Origin: Labilibaculum sp.
GTDB lineage: Bacteria; Bacteroidota; Bacteroidia; Bacteroidales; Marinifilaceae
DNA length: 64,000 nt
Reading direction: 5' to 3'
Assembly: GCF_963664555.1 (NCBI RefSeq)
Contig: NZ_OY761461.1
Location: 1,984,001 to 2,048,000 of the forward strand
The translations under genes were made by a program, and so were the position numbers. Position 1 is the stretch's first letter. Each line of letters starts with the position of its first letter. The notes under the pieces were generated by a model. The model saw only the letters and a list, made by a program, of their open reading frames with translations, made no database searches and had not been told where the DNA came from. Below are positions 53,401 through 60,996 of the stretch, piece after piece.

Positions 53401-53968
53401 CCGGGCTGGGTGAGAAAGCTGCCTGTAGAAATTTACCAAAAGCTTTTTTAGGCAATTCAATTTTATCTAAAGGTACCGGCAAACTACCCCCCACAATATG
53501 AAATGAACCGCTTGTAGTTCTTCTATCGTGTTTTGGGTTGTGAAGTACACCTTGTTTTATTCTATAAGAGCTTAATAACTCTGTGATGTGTTCATCCTTA
53601 TCTGGTGGAAGACTTAATTCTCTTGCTATTCCTGGTTGGTCCAGAATAAAGGTTGAACTAGGAAGCTTTGCAACTTCCGTGTCAATATCTTCCAAATATT
53701 CATTTAAAAAGTTTTGTATACGTTGATCGACAGGACATAAATGATCTGCCAATAATCGTGATTGAGCACGATAATTTTTTATTAAGCTATCGGTAAGCTG
53801 AATAAATTTTGGGTCAGATAATTGATTTTTTTCTCCTTCGGAATTTTCCGTGAAAATAGGCTGGCCCATTGCGGCAAGCTGAAGGTTGATATAACGAATC
53901 AAATCTTTTTGATCAATTTTAACCTCCTTCGATTTAATTTCAATTCTACTTGGGTTTTTACTTTGCAT
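50477..53968 (-). CDS. Probable PPi-dependent phosphoenolpyruvate carboxykinase
   Basis: 1163 residues, far longer than ATP- or GTP-PEPCK and close to the size of PPi-PEPCK (EC 4.1.1.38), which interconverts oxaloacetate plus PPi with PEP, phosphate and CO2. I recognise blocks from that family: ADNYFGYSKKEIKTQISFS near 340, EEEHSGGAIAFP near 363 and a kinase-like SGGGKSEISKSLL near 495. Assignment rests on remembered family motifs, not a search. No signal or TM segment. It is monocistronic with its own terminator, convergent with the lactate operon; together they would allow lactate to feed gluconeogenesis or PPi to be recycled. Confidence 0.68.
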   Translation of the reverse strand: MQSKNPSRIEIKSKEVKIDQKDLIRYINLQLAAMGQPIFTENSEGEKNQLSDPKFIQLTDSLIKNYRAQSRLLADHLCPVDQRIQNFLNEYLEDIDTEVAKLPSSTFILDQPGIARELSLPPDKDEHITELLSSYRIKQGVLHNPKHDRRTTSGSFHIVGGSLPVPLDKIELPKKAFGKFLQAAFSPSPELKQLPFTATQEEKAELMVSLLLRPIVCPEVKGIISQKSMEVRFFAPGSLVSNLDFVESIFGNAGDPNIPANDAGLDIEHWTGHTGCIVLAPQLLNLKKKELGLPHYDDATERQRNDGVCWKDENELYNNGNAFKLTCRSEKGVVITLIADNYFGYSKKEIKTQISFSANLYGLAEEEHSGGAIAFPRKNLGDSFSGALFMNNVLKKQYSFDEMVKQFGETMNVHPEGYAVDKEYSDIYYINENANIDVYESKVSWEKDGKEQSIRLVPNSYYVHPSGYKMHMEKHPSAPSWRLVSTASEGTFCHKPCTVSGGGKSEISKSLLNAIIYSSFYIQDMEKDFNIADQVINHDYTKRWKDTPNRTTPSRSLLSSDRSLGSVVKLLTPSKYYTAEYNEFLNTIPDHVKALVLFVKRFYRPERTDSSWRDYFSVDVINGRKGHELLFNNRKIVASYLRVGFAGDKSWYLNKLRQDFIAAAKIQMEDDITASVVLPASRFSYLNDCYDNKSIKLTTNCEQRFFQRPDEAVHRGYDKEAEADLSMRNNFTSNYEPLTREDGKELLADAIGFDLYTKPIKEIIRQGAESKKSNYFISPSHTRIVDGKPSQNPRYLQIRPDLVNPVDDRLAEIGIRLARKIPLNEPVHHPVNAVLPGRRNNPADKKAGIRALSVYNPIHYQELPELFMDFICSLTGKSPSTTGAGSEGALTKGPFNMLSPTTDLNNALLSYILTGYQGFSSAAGHVGTENRFDHDVSLLIPELWCRLKEENRDPKLLIQEGSLEKLSDFEYEGETIHASRLGYRITEEFLFRYMNRIFDEPQNVFNERMLKPEIQDLEAYADGIKNIVEAQEKVAINFFKDNSVSAAIPPLQILLNIMAYGHYNGKEISDPELRKQFDRELVINSSWYQARLKNKQQIDINFHEKQIAYLEAFMANKINAEWNDELSLEERFWKAKKELEHVKTEEYLQSLVGTIGADPLFKA

Positions 53969-54402
53969 ATGTCTCCAATTTATTTTTGCTTAGGGAATGA
54001 CGGAACCAAATTTACTTATTTTTTCTCGTTGTAAAAATTCATGCAGACCTTACTATCGTTAAGCTGTATTCAATTTAACCACTCCATTTTTAACAATCTA
54101 AATTTGCGGGAAGCGAAAACGATTTAAGTATGATGTTTTGATTCTTATTTAGAAAGATTATAAATTATATATTTTTTTAAACTCTTCATAACTAATAGAT
54201 AATTATTTTTCATTTTGATTTAAATGAATTGGCAGTAATTTGTTTGTTTTATTTTGCATGTTTATAATTTGAGGAGGGAGTATTTTCAATATTGTTTTAC
54301 TTTTTTTATGCATGGATACTTCTCTATCAAAGTAAATGTTGAAATTTGAATTTGTATCTTGTGGGCCTTCATTATGAGATATAACAAAAAGTAAAAATGT
54401 AG
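53969..54402. other. AT-rich divergent intergenic region
   Basis: 434 bp between the divergent PEPCK-like and PfkB genes. It should hold both promoters. I see long A/T tracts but no convincing operator, RNA or small ORF. Confidence 0.6.
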
Positions 54403-55326
54403 ATGAGAAAAGTATATGCTATCGGAGATTGTGTATTGGATTTATTCTTTGAGAATGACACTCCGGTTGAAGCAAAACCAGGTGGATCTTTCTTAAATTC
54501 AGCGGTTTCTTTGAGTCGGTTAGGGATCAATATAGCATTGATAAGTGAGCTGGGAATTGATAGGGTTGGCACTCAGATTAAAAATTTCTTATCTGCCAAT
54601 GGTGTGGATGTTAAACATATATCCTATTTTTCAGATACCAATTCGAACTTGGCACTGGCTTTTCTCGATAAAAATAAAAATGCTGATTATACTTTCTATA
54701 AGACTAGAAAAGGACTGCCCAATACAATTGTGTTTCCCAACGATGTTCAAAAGGATGATATTGTTCTTTTTGGATCTTTTTTGGCCATAAAAAAGGAATT
54801 TCGCTCTGCTTTACTTACATTTTTGCGTGAATGCAAAGAGAGAGGGGCTTTAATAATTTACGATCCAAATTTCAGATCTCAGCACCTGCCTATGTTGCCG
54901 GAAGTTTTGCCATTTATAAAAGAGAATATGGCTTTGGCAAATGTGGTAAAAGCGTCTAATGAAGATTTTGAATTAATTTGTAAGTTGAAGAACTCAGATC
55001 AGGCCTACAAGTGGCTGAATGAGTTTTCTGATGCGATACTGATTTATACCGCAAACAAACAGGGATTATCCATTTACAATCAGCAGAAGTATTTCTTTGA
55101 AGTTCCTCCAATAAATCCCATTAGCACTGTGGGGGCAGGAGATACGGTAAATGCTGCAATTGCCTTTGTTTTTGTCCGTGATGGAATTAAAACTTCCGAT
55201 CTTGTTTCTCTTTCGCAAGAACAAATAAATGAGCTTGCAGCCATTGCAATAACATTTTCGCAGGATGTTTGTATGATTTATGATAATTTTTTACCGATTG
55301 CAACAGCTAATAAATACCGGTTATAA
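54403..55326 (+). CDS. PfkB-family sugar kinase (fructokinase/ribokinase-like)
   Basis: A 307-residue ribokinase-fold kinase. N-terminal GDCVLDLFFENDTPVEAKPG and GGSFLNSAVSLSRLG (sugar-binding GG motif), central YDPNFRSQ, and the C-terminal anion hole/catalytic base in STVGAGDTVNAA near 245. It phosphorylates a hexose or nucleoside, most likely fructose by similarity; substrate not proven. Monocistronic with a strong terminator. Confidence 0.9.
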   Translation: MRKVYAIGDCVLDLFFENDTPVEAKPGGSFLNSAVSLSRLGINIALISELGIDRVGTQIKNFLSANGVDVKHISYFSDTNSNLALAFLDKNKNADYTFYKTRKGLPNTIVFPNDVQKDDIVLFGSFLAIKKEFRSALLTFLRECKERGALIIYDPNFRSQHLPMLPEVLPFIKENMALANVVKASNEDFELICKLKNSDQAYKWLNEFSDAILIYTANKQGLSIYNQQKYFFEVPPINPISTVGAGDTVNAAIAFVFVRDGIKTSDLVSLSQEQINELAAIAITFSQDVCMIYDNFLPIATANKYRL

Positions 55327-55332
55327 CAAAAG

Positions 55333-55364
55333 CACCCCCTTTACAACAAAAGGGGGTGTTTTTA
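55333..55364 (+). terminator. Intrinsic terminator after the PfkB kinase
   Basis: Nine-bp stem CACCCCCTT / AAGGGGGTG followed by five T residues, seven bases after the stop. Confidence 0.85.
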
Positions 55365-55508
55365 ACTACATACCTATTTTTGAATAGGAACAATGGACAC
55401 TGTTCCTATCCTTTAATTCTTATTTTAGAAAAAAGGTGACCCTCAAAAATCACTTTTTTTTTTAGGTTTTGTATGAATGTGAGTTTTTTGTTGATAAATG
55501 CAATTGTT

Positions 55509-56147
55509 TTATGGAGCAAGTCTTCTGATTTCCCATTGTTTATTTTTGAGATTGTACTCGATCCGATCATTTAATCGACTCTCACGTCCTTGCCAAAACT
55601 CAAAAAGATCAGGAATAAGACGATATCCACCCCAAAAATCAGGTCGGGCAAATTCACCTCCGTTTTTTTCCTTAAATTTTTCAACCATTAGGCTTAGAGT
55701 ATCCCGGTTTTCAATTTCATCACTTTGCGGCGATACTGCAGCTGCTGTTCGGCTGCCAACAGGTCGGTCTAAAAAATACTCGTCAGACAATTCTGGTTCT
55801 AATTTTTCAATTTTCCCTTCAATACGGATTTGTCTTTCTAATTCTGGCCAGAAAAAAACAAGTGCGCCATAAGGATTTCCTTCGATATCAAAACCTTTCC
55901 GGCTATTGTAATTGGTGAAGAAACAAAAACCTTTCTCGTTATATTCTTTTAATAGTAGAATTCGCGCGGAAGGTTTGTTGTCTGCAGATACCGTTGCCAG
56001 TGTCATGGCATTAGCATCAGGAAGTTTCATTTTTATTGCCTGTTTAAACCATATTTGAAATTGTGCAAATGGATTTGAGTTGATATCCGTTTCATTTAAT
56101 TCAATCTCACCATATTCATGCCTCAGTTTTTTAATATCCTTTTTCAT
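55509..56147 (-). CDS. pdxH: Pyridoxamine 5'-phosphate oxidase
   Basis: A 212-residue FMN enzyme converting PNP/PMP to pyridoxal 5'-phosphate. Typical PdxH features: ANAMTLATVSADNKPSARI near 47, GFCFFTNYNSRKG (FMN phosphate), FFWPELERQIRIEG, and the C-terminal RLNDRIEY ... RRLAP tail that closes the active site. The first gene downstream of 56165-56560, 17 bp apart, so probably co-transcribed. Confidence 0.96.
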   Translation of the reverse strand: MKKDIKKLRHEYGEIELNETDINSNPFAQFQIWFKQAIKMKLPDANAMTLATVSADNKPSARILLLKEYNEKGFCFFTNYNSRKGFDIEGNPYGALVFFWPELERQIRIEGKIEKLEPELSDEYFLDRPVGSRTAAAVSPQSDEIENRDTLSLMVEKFKEKNGGEFARPDFWGGYRLIPDLFEFWQGRESRLNDRIEYNLKNKQWEIRRLAP

Positions 56148-56164
56148 CCGCTTGAATTTTAACT

Positions 56165-56560
56165 TTAGGTATTTGGATTTGCTAAAATATTTGGCAGAAT
56201 AGTTAGGCCAGTATAATTCATGTAATACTGGCCGCCTTTTGCAGGATATTGCATTTCTTGTTCGTCTTGGCTATCTGCATTTGCAACGCCAACGTGGGCA
56301 AATAAAATTTTAGCCTTGTGCTTATCAGCATGCTGGATAATCTCTTCGGCAGCAGATGGTGACAGTGAACCTATATCAGGATAGGTGCTGGTTTTCACCA
56401 CTATAAAATGCAAAGTATCGTCTTTTTTAGCCAGAATTTGAGGATTCTTCTCAAATTCAGTATTCACAGATAAGACTTCAAACTCTTCTTTTATGTGCTT
56501 GTATACCCACTTGATTCCTAGTTCATGTAGTTCAGAACCGCTCAGTCTATTTCCTTTCAT
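56165..56560 (-). CDS. Conserved small protein of unknown function, upstream of pdxH
   Basis: A 131-residue cytosolic-looking protein. An alpha/beta core with LHELGIKWVYKHI, a strand pattern DTLHFIVVKTSTYPD and KAKILFAHVGVA suggests a restriction-endonuclease-like (YraN-type) fold, but catalytic residues are not clear, so I leave function open. It sits between the multihaem cytochrome gene and pdxH on the same strand. Confidence 0.65.
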   Translation of the reverse strand: MKGNRLSGSELHELGIKWVYKHIKEEFEVLSVNTEFEKNPQILAKKDDTLHFIVVKTSTYPDIGSLSPSAAEEIIQHADKHKAKILFAHVGVANADSQDEQEMQYPAKGGQYYMNYTGLTILPNILANPNT

Positions 56561-56643
56561 TCTATGGTTTTGTTCTAATTCAGATACGAATATCTTCTTT
56601 AATTAAAACAATTCCAAATAGAATGCTTTTGTTTGTTCTGATT

Positions 56644-58158
56644 TTATGGATAAAGATATGCGTGACAATCTACACAGGAGTACTCTTTCCAGTCGGTACC
56701 AATATCAACAGGATGGATAAATTCCATTTTTTGATTGGTAAAAGCCATTTGTAAAGAATCAGGTTTTCCCTGAGCAGTAATGGAGTGACAGAGATTGCAG
56801 TCTTTGGAAATTATTCTACCATCCTTTGTACTGTGATTGTTGTCGTGACAGCGGAAGCAACCTTGTGTTTCCATATGGCTTTTGTGGTTAGGATATACAT
56901 CCCAACGAACATTCATCTCAGGAAATGTATTTTCATGATAGGCAATTTTAATGCCTTCTATCGCTTTTAATATATTAGCTTCATGCTCTGCACCTTTATC
57001 AGGATAATTCTCTTTGTAGAAATTGAGAACTGTTTGTGCAATTAGTAAATCAGCACTGTCCTTGGTTGAATAAGTGCCTTTTAATGCCTCCATTGCAGCC
57101 AATTTTATATACGGAATTTGCGGATCAACTTCCTTCGAAGACATGGCAGCATCTACAAAGTCAGGAGGAGATAAATAGCCGTGCGACGGGCGGTTGTGAC
57201 AGTCCATACAATCCATTTCATGCAATTTACCATCCGCAAAAAATGTACTGTCAGGTTCCATCATTGTATCTTCGAAAATGTGCACTTCTCCTGTGGCTTT
57301 ATTGGTATATTTAACCCACTGAATGTATTCAGATTTATTATCTGCCGACATAAACTCAATTTTCACATTTGGATTAATGTGCCAGTGAATTCCTTCGCTT
57401 AGTTTTTGTGTGTGATGGTCAGGTCCGGTTTTCATGGTAAGCTGGATGTTCCATTCGGTATTATTTTCATCAGCCAGAAAGTGCTGCTCATTTTTAATTC
57501 TGTTCGGATAAAATTTTTCAGGCCAATGGCAGTGCTCACAGGTTTCTCTGGCAGGTCGTAAATTAGCCAGAGGAGTAGGGATCGGACGAGGAAAATTATT
57601 AACCGTAACAGCATATACCTGATACAAACCACTTAATTTCGAACGCATGTACCAATCGGCTCCTTCGCCAACATGACATTCTACACAGGCTACTTTAGCA
57701 TGAGCAGATTTTTGATAGGTAACATATTCAGGTTCCATAACCGAATGGCAAAGAGTACCGCAGAATGGCACTGACTCGCTGTAAACAAAGGCTTCGTAAC
57801 TACCTATGGAGGAGAGAAAAAGGAAAATGAAGCTTATGATTACGAAAAGAGAAAAAGCATTTCTGTGTTTTTGATCATTTAAATCTACCCGAGGCCATTT
57901 CATATCCTCAGAAATAAACATTTGTTTCTTATTTCTGCGAATTTGAATCAACATACCAATCGGGATCAACAGCATTCCGATTACCATAAATATGGGTAAT
58001 ACAATATAGATAATTAAGCCCATATAAGAACTTCCCTGATCGAAGAGGACAGAAATAACAAAGAAGAAAACGATCAGGAAAAAGGCAATTATGGCTATAC
58101 TTGCTCCTAAAATGGAGGTCCAATTGTACGAAGATTTAGGTAGTTTCATTTTGATCAT
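56644..58158 (-). CDS. Seven-haem NapC/NirT-family cytochrome c
   Basis: 504 residues. Three hydrophobic segments in the first 125 residues (two near 15-75, a third near 103-120) anchor the protein; the rest is periplasmic. Haem sites: one CX3CH (CGTLCH, followed by MEPEY) and six CXXCH (CVECH, CEHCH, CMDCH, CFRCH, CNLCH, CVDCH). The CX3CH first haem and the SKLSGLYQVYAV stretch are characteristic of this branch. It probably transfers electrons from menaquinol to a periplasmic reductase or acceptor that is not encoded nearby. An alternative ATG is nine bases further in. Confidence 0.9.
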   Translation of the reverse strand: MIKMKLPKSSYNWTSILGASIAIIAFFLIVFFFVISVLFDQGSSYMGLIIYIVLPIFMVIGMLLIPIGMLIQIRRNKKQMFISEDMKWPRVDLNDQKHRNAFSLFVIISFIFLFLSSIGSYEAFVYSESVPFCGTLCHSVMEPEYVTYQKSAHAKVACVECHVGEGADWYMRSKLSGLYQVYAVTVNNFPRPIPTPLANLRPARETCEHCHWPEKFYPNRIKNEQHFLADENNTEWNIQLTMKTGPDHHTQKLSEGIHWHINPNVKIEFMSADNKSEYIQWVKYTNKATGEVHIFEDTMMEPDSTFFADGKLHEMDCMDCHNRPSHGYLSPPDFVDAAMSSKEVDPQIPYIKLAAMEALKGTYSTKDSADLLIAQTVLNFYKENYPDKGAEHEANILKAIEGIKIAYHENTFPEMNVRWDVYPNHKSHMETQGCFRCHDNNHSTKDGRIISKDCNLCHSITAQGKPDSLQMAFTNQKMEFIHPVDIGTDWKEYSCVDCHAYLYP

Positions 58159-58552
58159 TTTTAGTTTATGAAAATAATTTATAGAAAACTCTGATAATTA
58201 CCTATTTGTCGGATTAATTTATACGCTTTCTTAGTTGGGTGTTCATCTTGTATCAGTAAAAATATCTTGTTTTTATTAGATTGCTGCAGAGCCTGCAAAT
58301 ACCGCGTTTTGTATCTTTTTAAAATAGAGTCAGCGCTTATCCAAAAATATCATATCGACAATTATCGATATTAATGCGATGAGTTCCTTTTATTCATACG
58401 GAATTCAAGTCTGATATTTTAGTGCTGATTAATGTGAAAATTTTGTCAGTCAGGATATAAATCTTGCTCTTGATCGGTTTATATACTACATTGTAGAATA
58501 AATTTATGTGTGGTACATCACTTTGTGAGTGGCACTTCTAACAAATTATAGT
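58159..58552. other. Divergent intergenic region without recognised features
   Basis: 394 bp between divergent genes. AT-rich; no terminator, operator or small ORF was recognised. It presumably contains both promoters. Confidence 0.5.
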
Positions 58553-59710
58553 ATGTTAAATATTGCATTGTTTGGTCCTCCAGGTGCTGGAAAAGGCACT
58601 CAATCTGAATTTCTAATTAATAAGTACAATCTTTTCTATATTTCAACAGGTGATTTGCTGCGAAAGGAGATTGTGAATAAAAGTAAGTTAGGTCTCGAAG
58701 CACAAAGCATTATAGCTTCGGGTGGTTTGGTTTCTGATGAGATCATCGTTCAGATTATTGAGAAAACCATAACGGAAAATCCGGATTCGAATGGGTTTTT
58801 GTTTGACGGCTTCCCCAGAACCTATATTCAGGCTTATATTTTGGAAGGATTGATGATAAAGCTAAATACCTCATTGAATTGCCTGATTAGTTTGGACGTA
58901 GATGAAGAGGTTTCCGTTTCGAGATTACTAACTAGAGGAAAGACATCGGGAAGGACAGATGATAATGAAGTTGTAATTCGTAACAGACTAAAAGAATATA
59001 GTGATAAAACACTTCCTGTTTTGCAGTTTTACAAAGACAAAGGCGTTTATTTTGGATTGAAAGGGGATCTGTCAATTGAGGAGGTAAATCTGAGTATACA
59101 GAAAATTATTAAAGACGAATTGAGTAAGAGTCTGTTCAACTTGGTGTTATTTGGTTATCCTGGCTCAGGAAGAGGATCGCAGGGAATTGCTTTGGCCAAA
59201 AAATATGACTTGGAATACCTTGCTACAGGTCAAATGCTCGATCAGGAAATTCAGAAAGGTACCGAAATAGGAAAACGAATTATTGATTTGTATGAAAACG
59301 GGGAACTGGTGCCCGACGAGATTGTGGTGCAATTAATTGAAAAGAAAATTGCAAACTCGAACGGAGTGAATGGATTCATTTTTAAGGGATTTCCACGAAC
59401 ATTGGTTCAATCGTACATTTTAGATGGTTTGTTGAAAAAACATGGTTCTGCTATTTCTCAGATTATTGAAATTGAGGTACCAACATTGGAACTAATCAGC
59501 CGGCTGGATAAAAGAAGTAAAACCGATCGGTGCATGCCATACGATAACAACACCTCTAAAATTGTGAAACGCCTGCAGGAACATGAAATTAAAACCGTAC
59601 CCGTAATTGAAAAATACAATCAGTTGCATGGTGTTTTGAAAATAGATGGCGTTGGTGAGTTCGATGAGGTCTTTGATCGGATATGTGAAAAAATAAAGAA
59701 TAGTATTTAA
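58553..59710 (+). CDS. Tandem adenylate-kinase-like protein (two AdK domains)
   Basis: 385 residues from ATG 58553 (the frame is open from a GTG 24 bp upstream, but the P-loop normally begins this close to the start). Domain 1 (1 to about 190) is a normal adenylate kinase: GPPGAGKGTQ, DGFPRTYIQA, lid RGKTSGRTDDN. Domain 2 (about 198-385) keeps the fold and GFPRTLVQS but has GYPGSGRGSQ, with Arg in place of the P-loop Lys, and a lid KRSKTDRCMPYDNN. The second domain is therefore probably catalytically weak or regulatory. Fused tandem AdK proteins are unusual; a separate housekeeping adk is expected elsewhere. Confidence 0.85.
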   Translation: MLNIALFGPPGAGKGTQSEFLINKYNLFYISTGDLLRKEIVNKSKLGLEAQSIIASGGLVSDEIIVQIIEKTITENPDSNGFLFDGFPRTYIQAYILEGLMIKLNTSLNCLISLDVDEEVSVSRLLTRGKTSGRTDDNEVVIRNRLKEYSDKTLPVLQFYKDKGVYFGLKGDLSIEEVNLSIQKIIKDELSKSLFNLVLFGYPGSGRGSQGIALAKKYDLEYLATGQMLDQEIQKGTEIGKRIIDLYENGELVPDEIVVQLIEKKIANSNGVNGFIFKGFPRTLVQSYILDGLLKKHGSAISQIIEIEVPTLELISRLDKRSKTDRCMPYDNNTSKIVKRLQEHEIKTVPVIEKYNQLHGVLKIDGVGEFDEVFDRICEKIKNSI

Positions 59711-59728
59711 GTAATTAAACTGTGTAAA

Positions 59729-60232
59729 ATGAAGAAAATTAGTACCCTTTTGCTCTTTTTTATAGTGTTTGGAGCTAAATCTCAAACTATTTCAGAAAAA
59801 TTAGGCGCTGTGTCAACTAATTTTAAAATTACATCAGCATCGCAGCCTCTAAATGTTACAAATCAAATAATTTTAAAGCGCTATATTACAAAGCATAATA
59901 AGAAGGATGACGATAGTGAATATGGAATTTATGAAAGATATTATTTTCAATTTGTTAGTGTTAATAAACTAGTTACTTCTGATCGGAGTGATATTAAAAA
60001 GGAAGCACTGGTAAAGTCTAATCATAGCTTTTACAAATATGATTATTTTATTAGTTTTTTTGATGAAAATGATTTCCTGATTTATGAATTTACGAGGGAT
60101 GCAGAAAATAGATTTAACCGGGATTACAATTTAGGTAAAGGAGGTTATTTTACTTATGAGTTTTATTTAAGCGGTTTCCCCTTAGTACTGCTTGATAAAG
60201 TAAAGCGCATTGATGTTCAGATTATCAATTAA
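59729..60232 (+). CDS. Secreted protein of unknown function
   Basis: A 167-residue protein with a signal peptide (MKKISTLLLFFIVFGAKSQ). The mature part is beta-rich (RYITKHNKKDDDSEYGIYE, FYKYDYFISFFDENDFLIYE), resembling small extracytoplasmic beta-sandwich proteins of Bacteroidota. No family recognised. It lies 19 bp after the tandem AdK gene and may share its transcript. Confidence 0.7.
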   Translation: MKKISTLLLFFIVFGAKSQTISEKLGAVSTNFKITSASQPLNVTNQIILKRYITKHNKKDDDSEYGIYERYYFQFVSVNKLVTSDRSDIKKEALVKSNHSFYKYDYFISFFDENDFLIYEFTRDAENRFNRDYNLGKGGYFTYEFYLSGFPLVLLDKVKRIDVQIIN

Positions 60233-60284
60233 AATAGTTGAGATTATGGTTTTGTGAGTGACTATATCATTTTAAATAAACATC

Positions 60285-60653
60285 ATGGAAAATAGATCTG
60301 GTGGATGTGATGAAAAAAGTACGAAAGTGGTTTTTGCGTGCTCAGGTGCAGCCGATGTTGGTGAATTAACCGATTTGGTTGCGAGGAAACTTCAAAAAAA
60401 AGGGAAAGCCCAAATGAAATGCCTTGCCTTTGTGGGAGCTGGGATTACTGAGATGATAGATTCTGTTAAGGGAGCAAAAATTTTGGTGATTGATGGTTGC
60501 CCTAAGGATTGTGGGAAATTGGTTATGTGTAAAAATGAATTCACAGATTTCACACATTTGCGTTTAACAGATTTAGGATATGTCAAGGGAGAAACTCCTG
60601 CTGATGCACACAATGTTGATGCAGTTTACGAAGTGGCATGTACTATTCTGTAA
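60285..60653 (+). CDS. DGC-domain putative zinc-binding protein
   Basis: A 122-residue protein of the DGC family (four conserved Cys). Cys residues lie in FACSGAADVGEL, KCLAFVGAG, DGCPKDCGKLVM and VACTIL; GCPKDCGK is the family hallmark. The fold is Rossmann-like; function is unproven and often called a putative zinc- or metal-binding protein. Preceded by an A-rich leader; followed by the 21-bp repeat region. Confidence 0.85.
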   Translation: MENRSGGCDEKSTKVVFACSGAADVGELTDLVARKLQKKGKAQMKCLAFVGAGITEMIDSVKGAKILVIDGCPKDCGKLVMCKNEFTDFTHLRLTDLGYVKGETPADAHNVDAVYEVACTIL

Positions 60654-60703
60654 ATACTAAGTTTACTTAGGAGGGGTACTGTTTTAGGAGAAGACATCCC
60701 TAA

Positions 60704-60876
60704 GCTTTGTTGTTGTCACTTTACTTTTTGTTGTTTATATTCTATATTTTGTCGTTACTACTTTATTCTTTGTCGCTACTACTTTACTCTTTGCCGGGAC
60801 TATTCTAAGTCTTGTCGTCGTTATTTTGATCTTTGTCGCCACTCCTTTGAAGCTTGTCGCCACTCCTTTATGGTTC
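60704..60876. repeat. Degenerate 21-bp tandem repeat
   Basis: Eight units of about CTTTGTCGYYACTACTTTA; GTCG-like cores start at 60709, 60730, 60751, 60772, 60793, 60814, 60835 and 60856, exactly 21 bp apart. The unit is not interrupted by a gene, and minus-strand heptads (for example GDKLQRS) contain stops. The remaining parts of 60654-60996 hold nothing else recognised. Confidence 0.8.
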
Positions 60877-60996
60877 CGCGCCGTCGGAAACGCTTCTAAA
60901 TGCTCAGGAAACAGATAAATGTATTATATCCGATAATAAAGGAGCACAAGCACAATAGAATGTGCTCCCTTATTGAATGATTTCTAAATAGGCCTG

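Noticed and set aside
60704..60876. CRISPR array
   Set aside because: Period is 21 bp with no distinct repeat/spacer alternation and no cas genes nearby; it is a degenerate tandem repeat.
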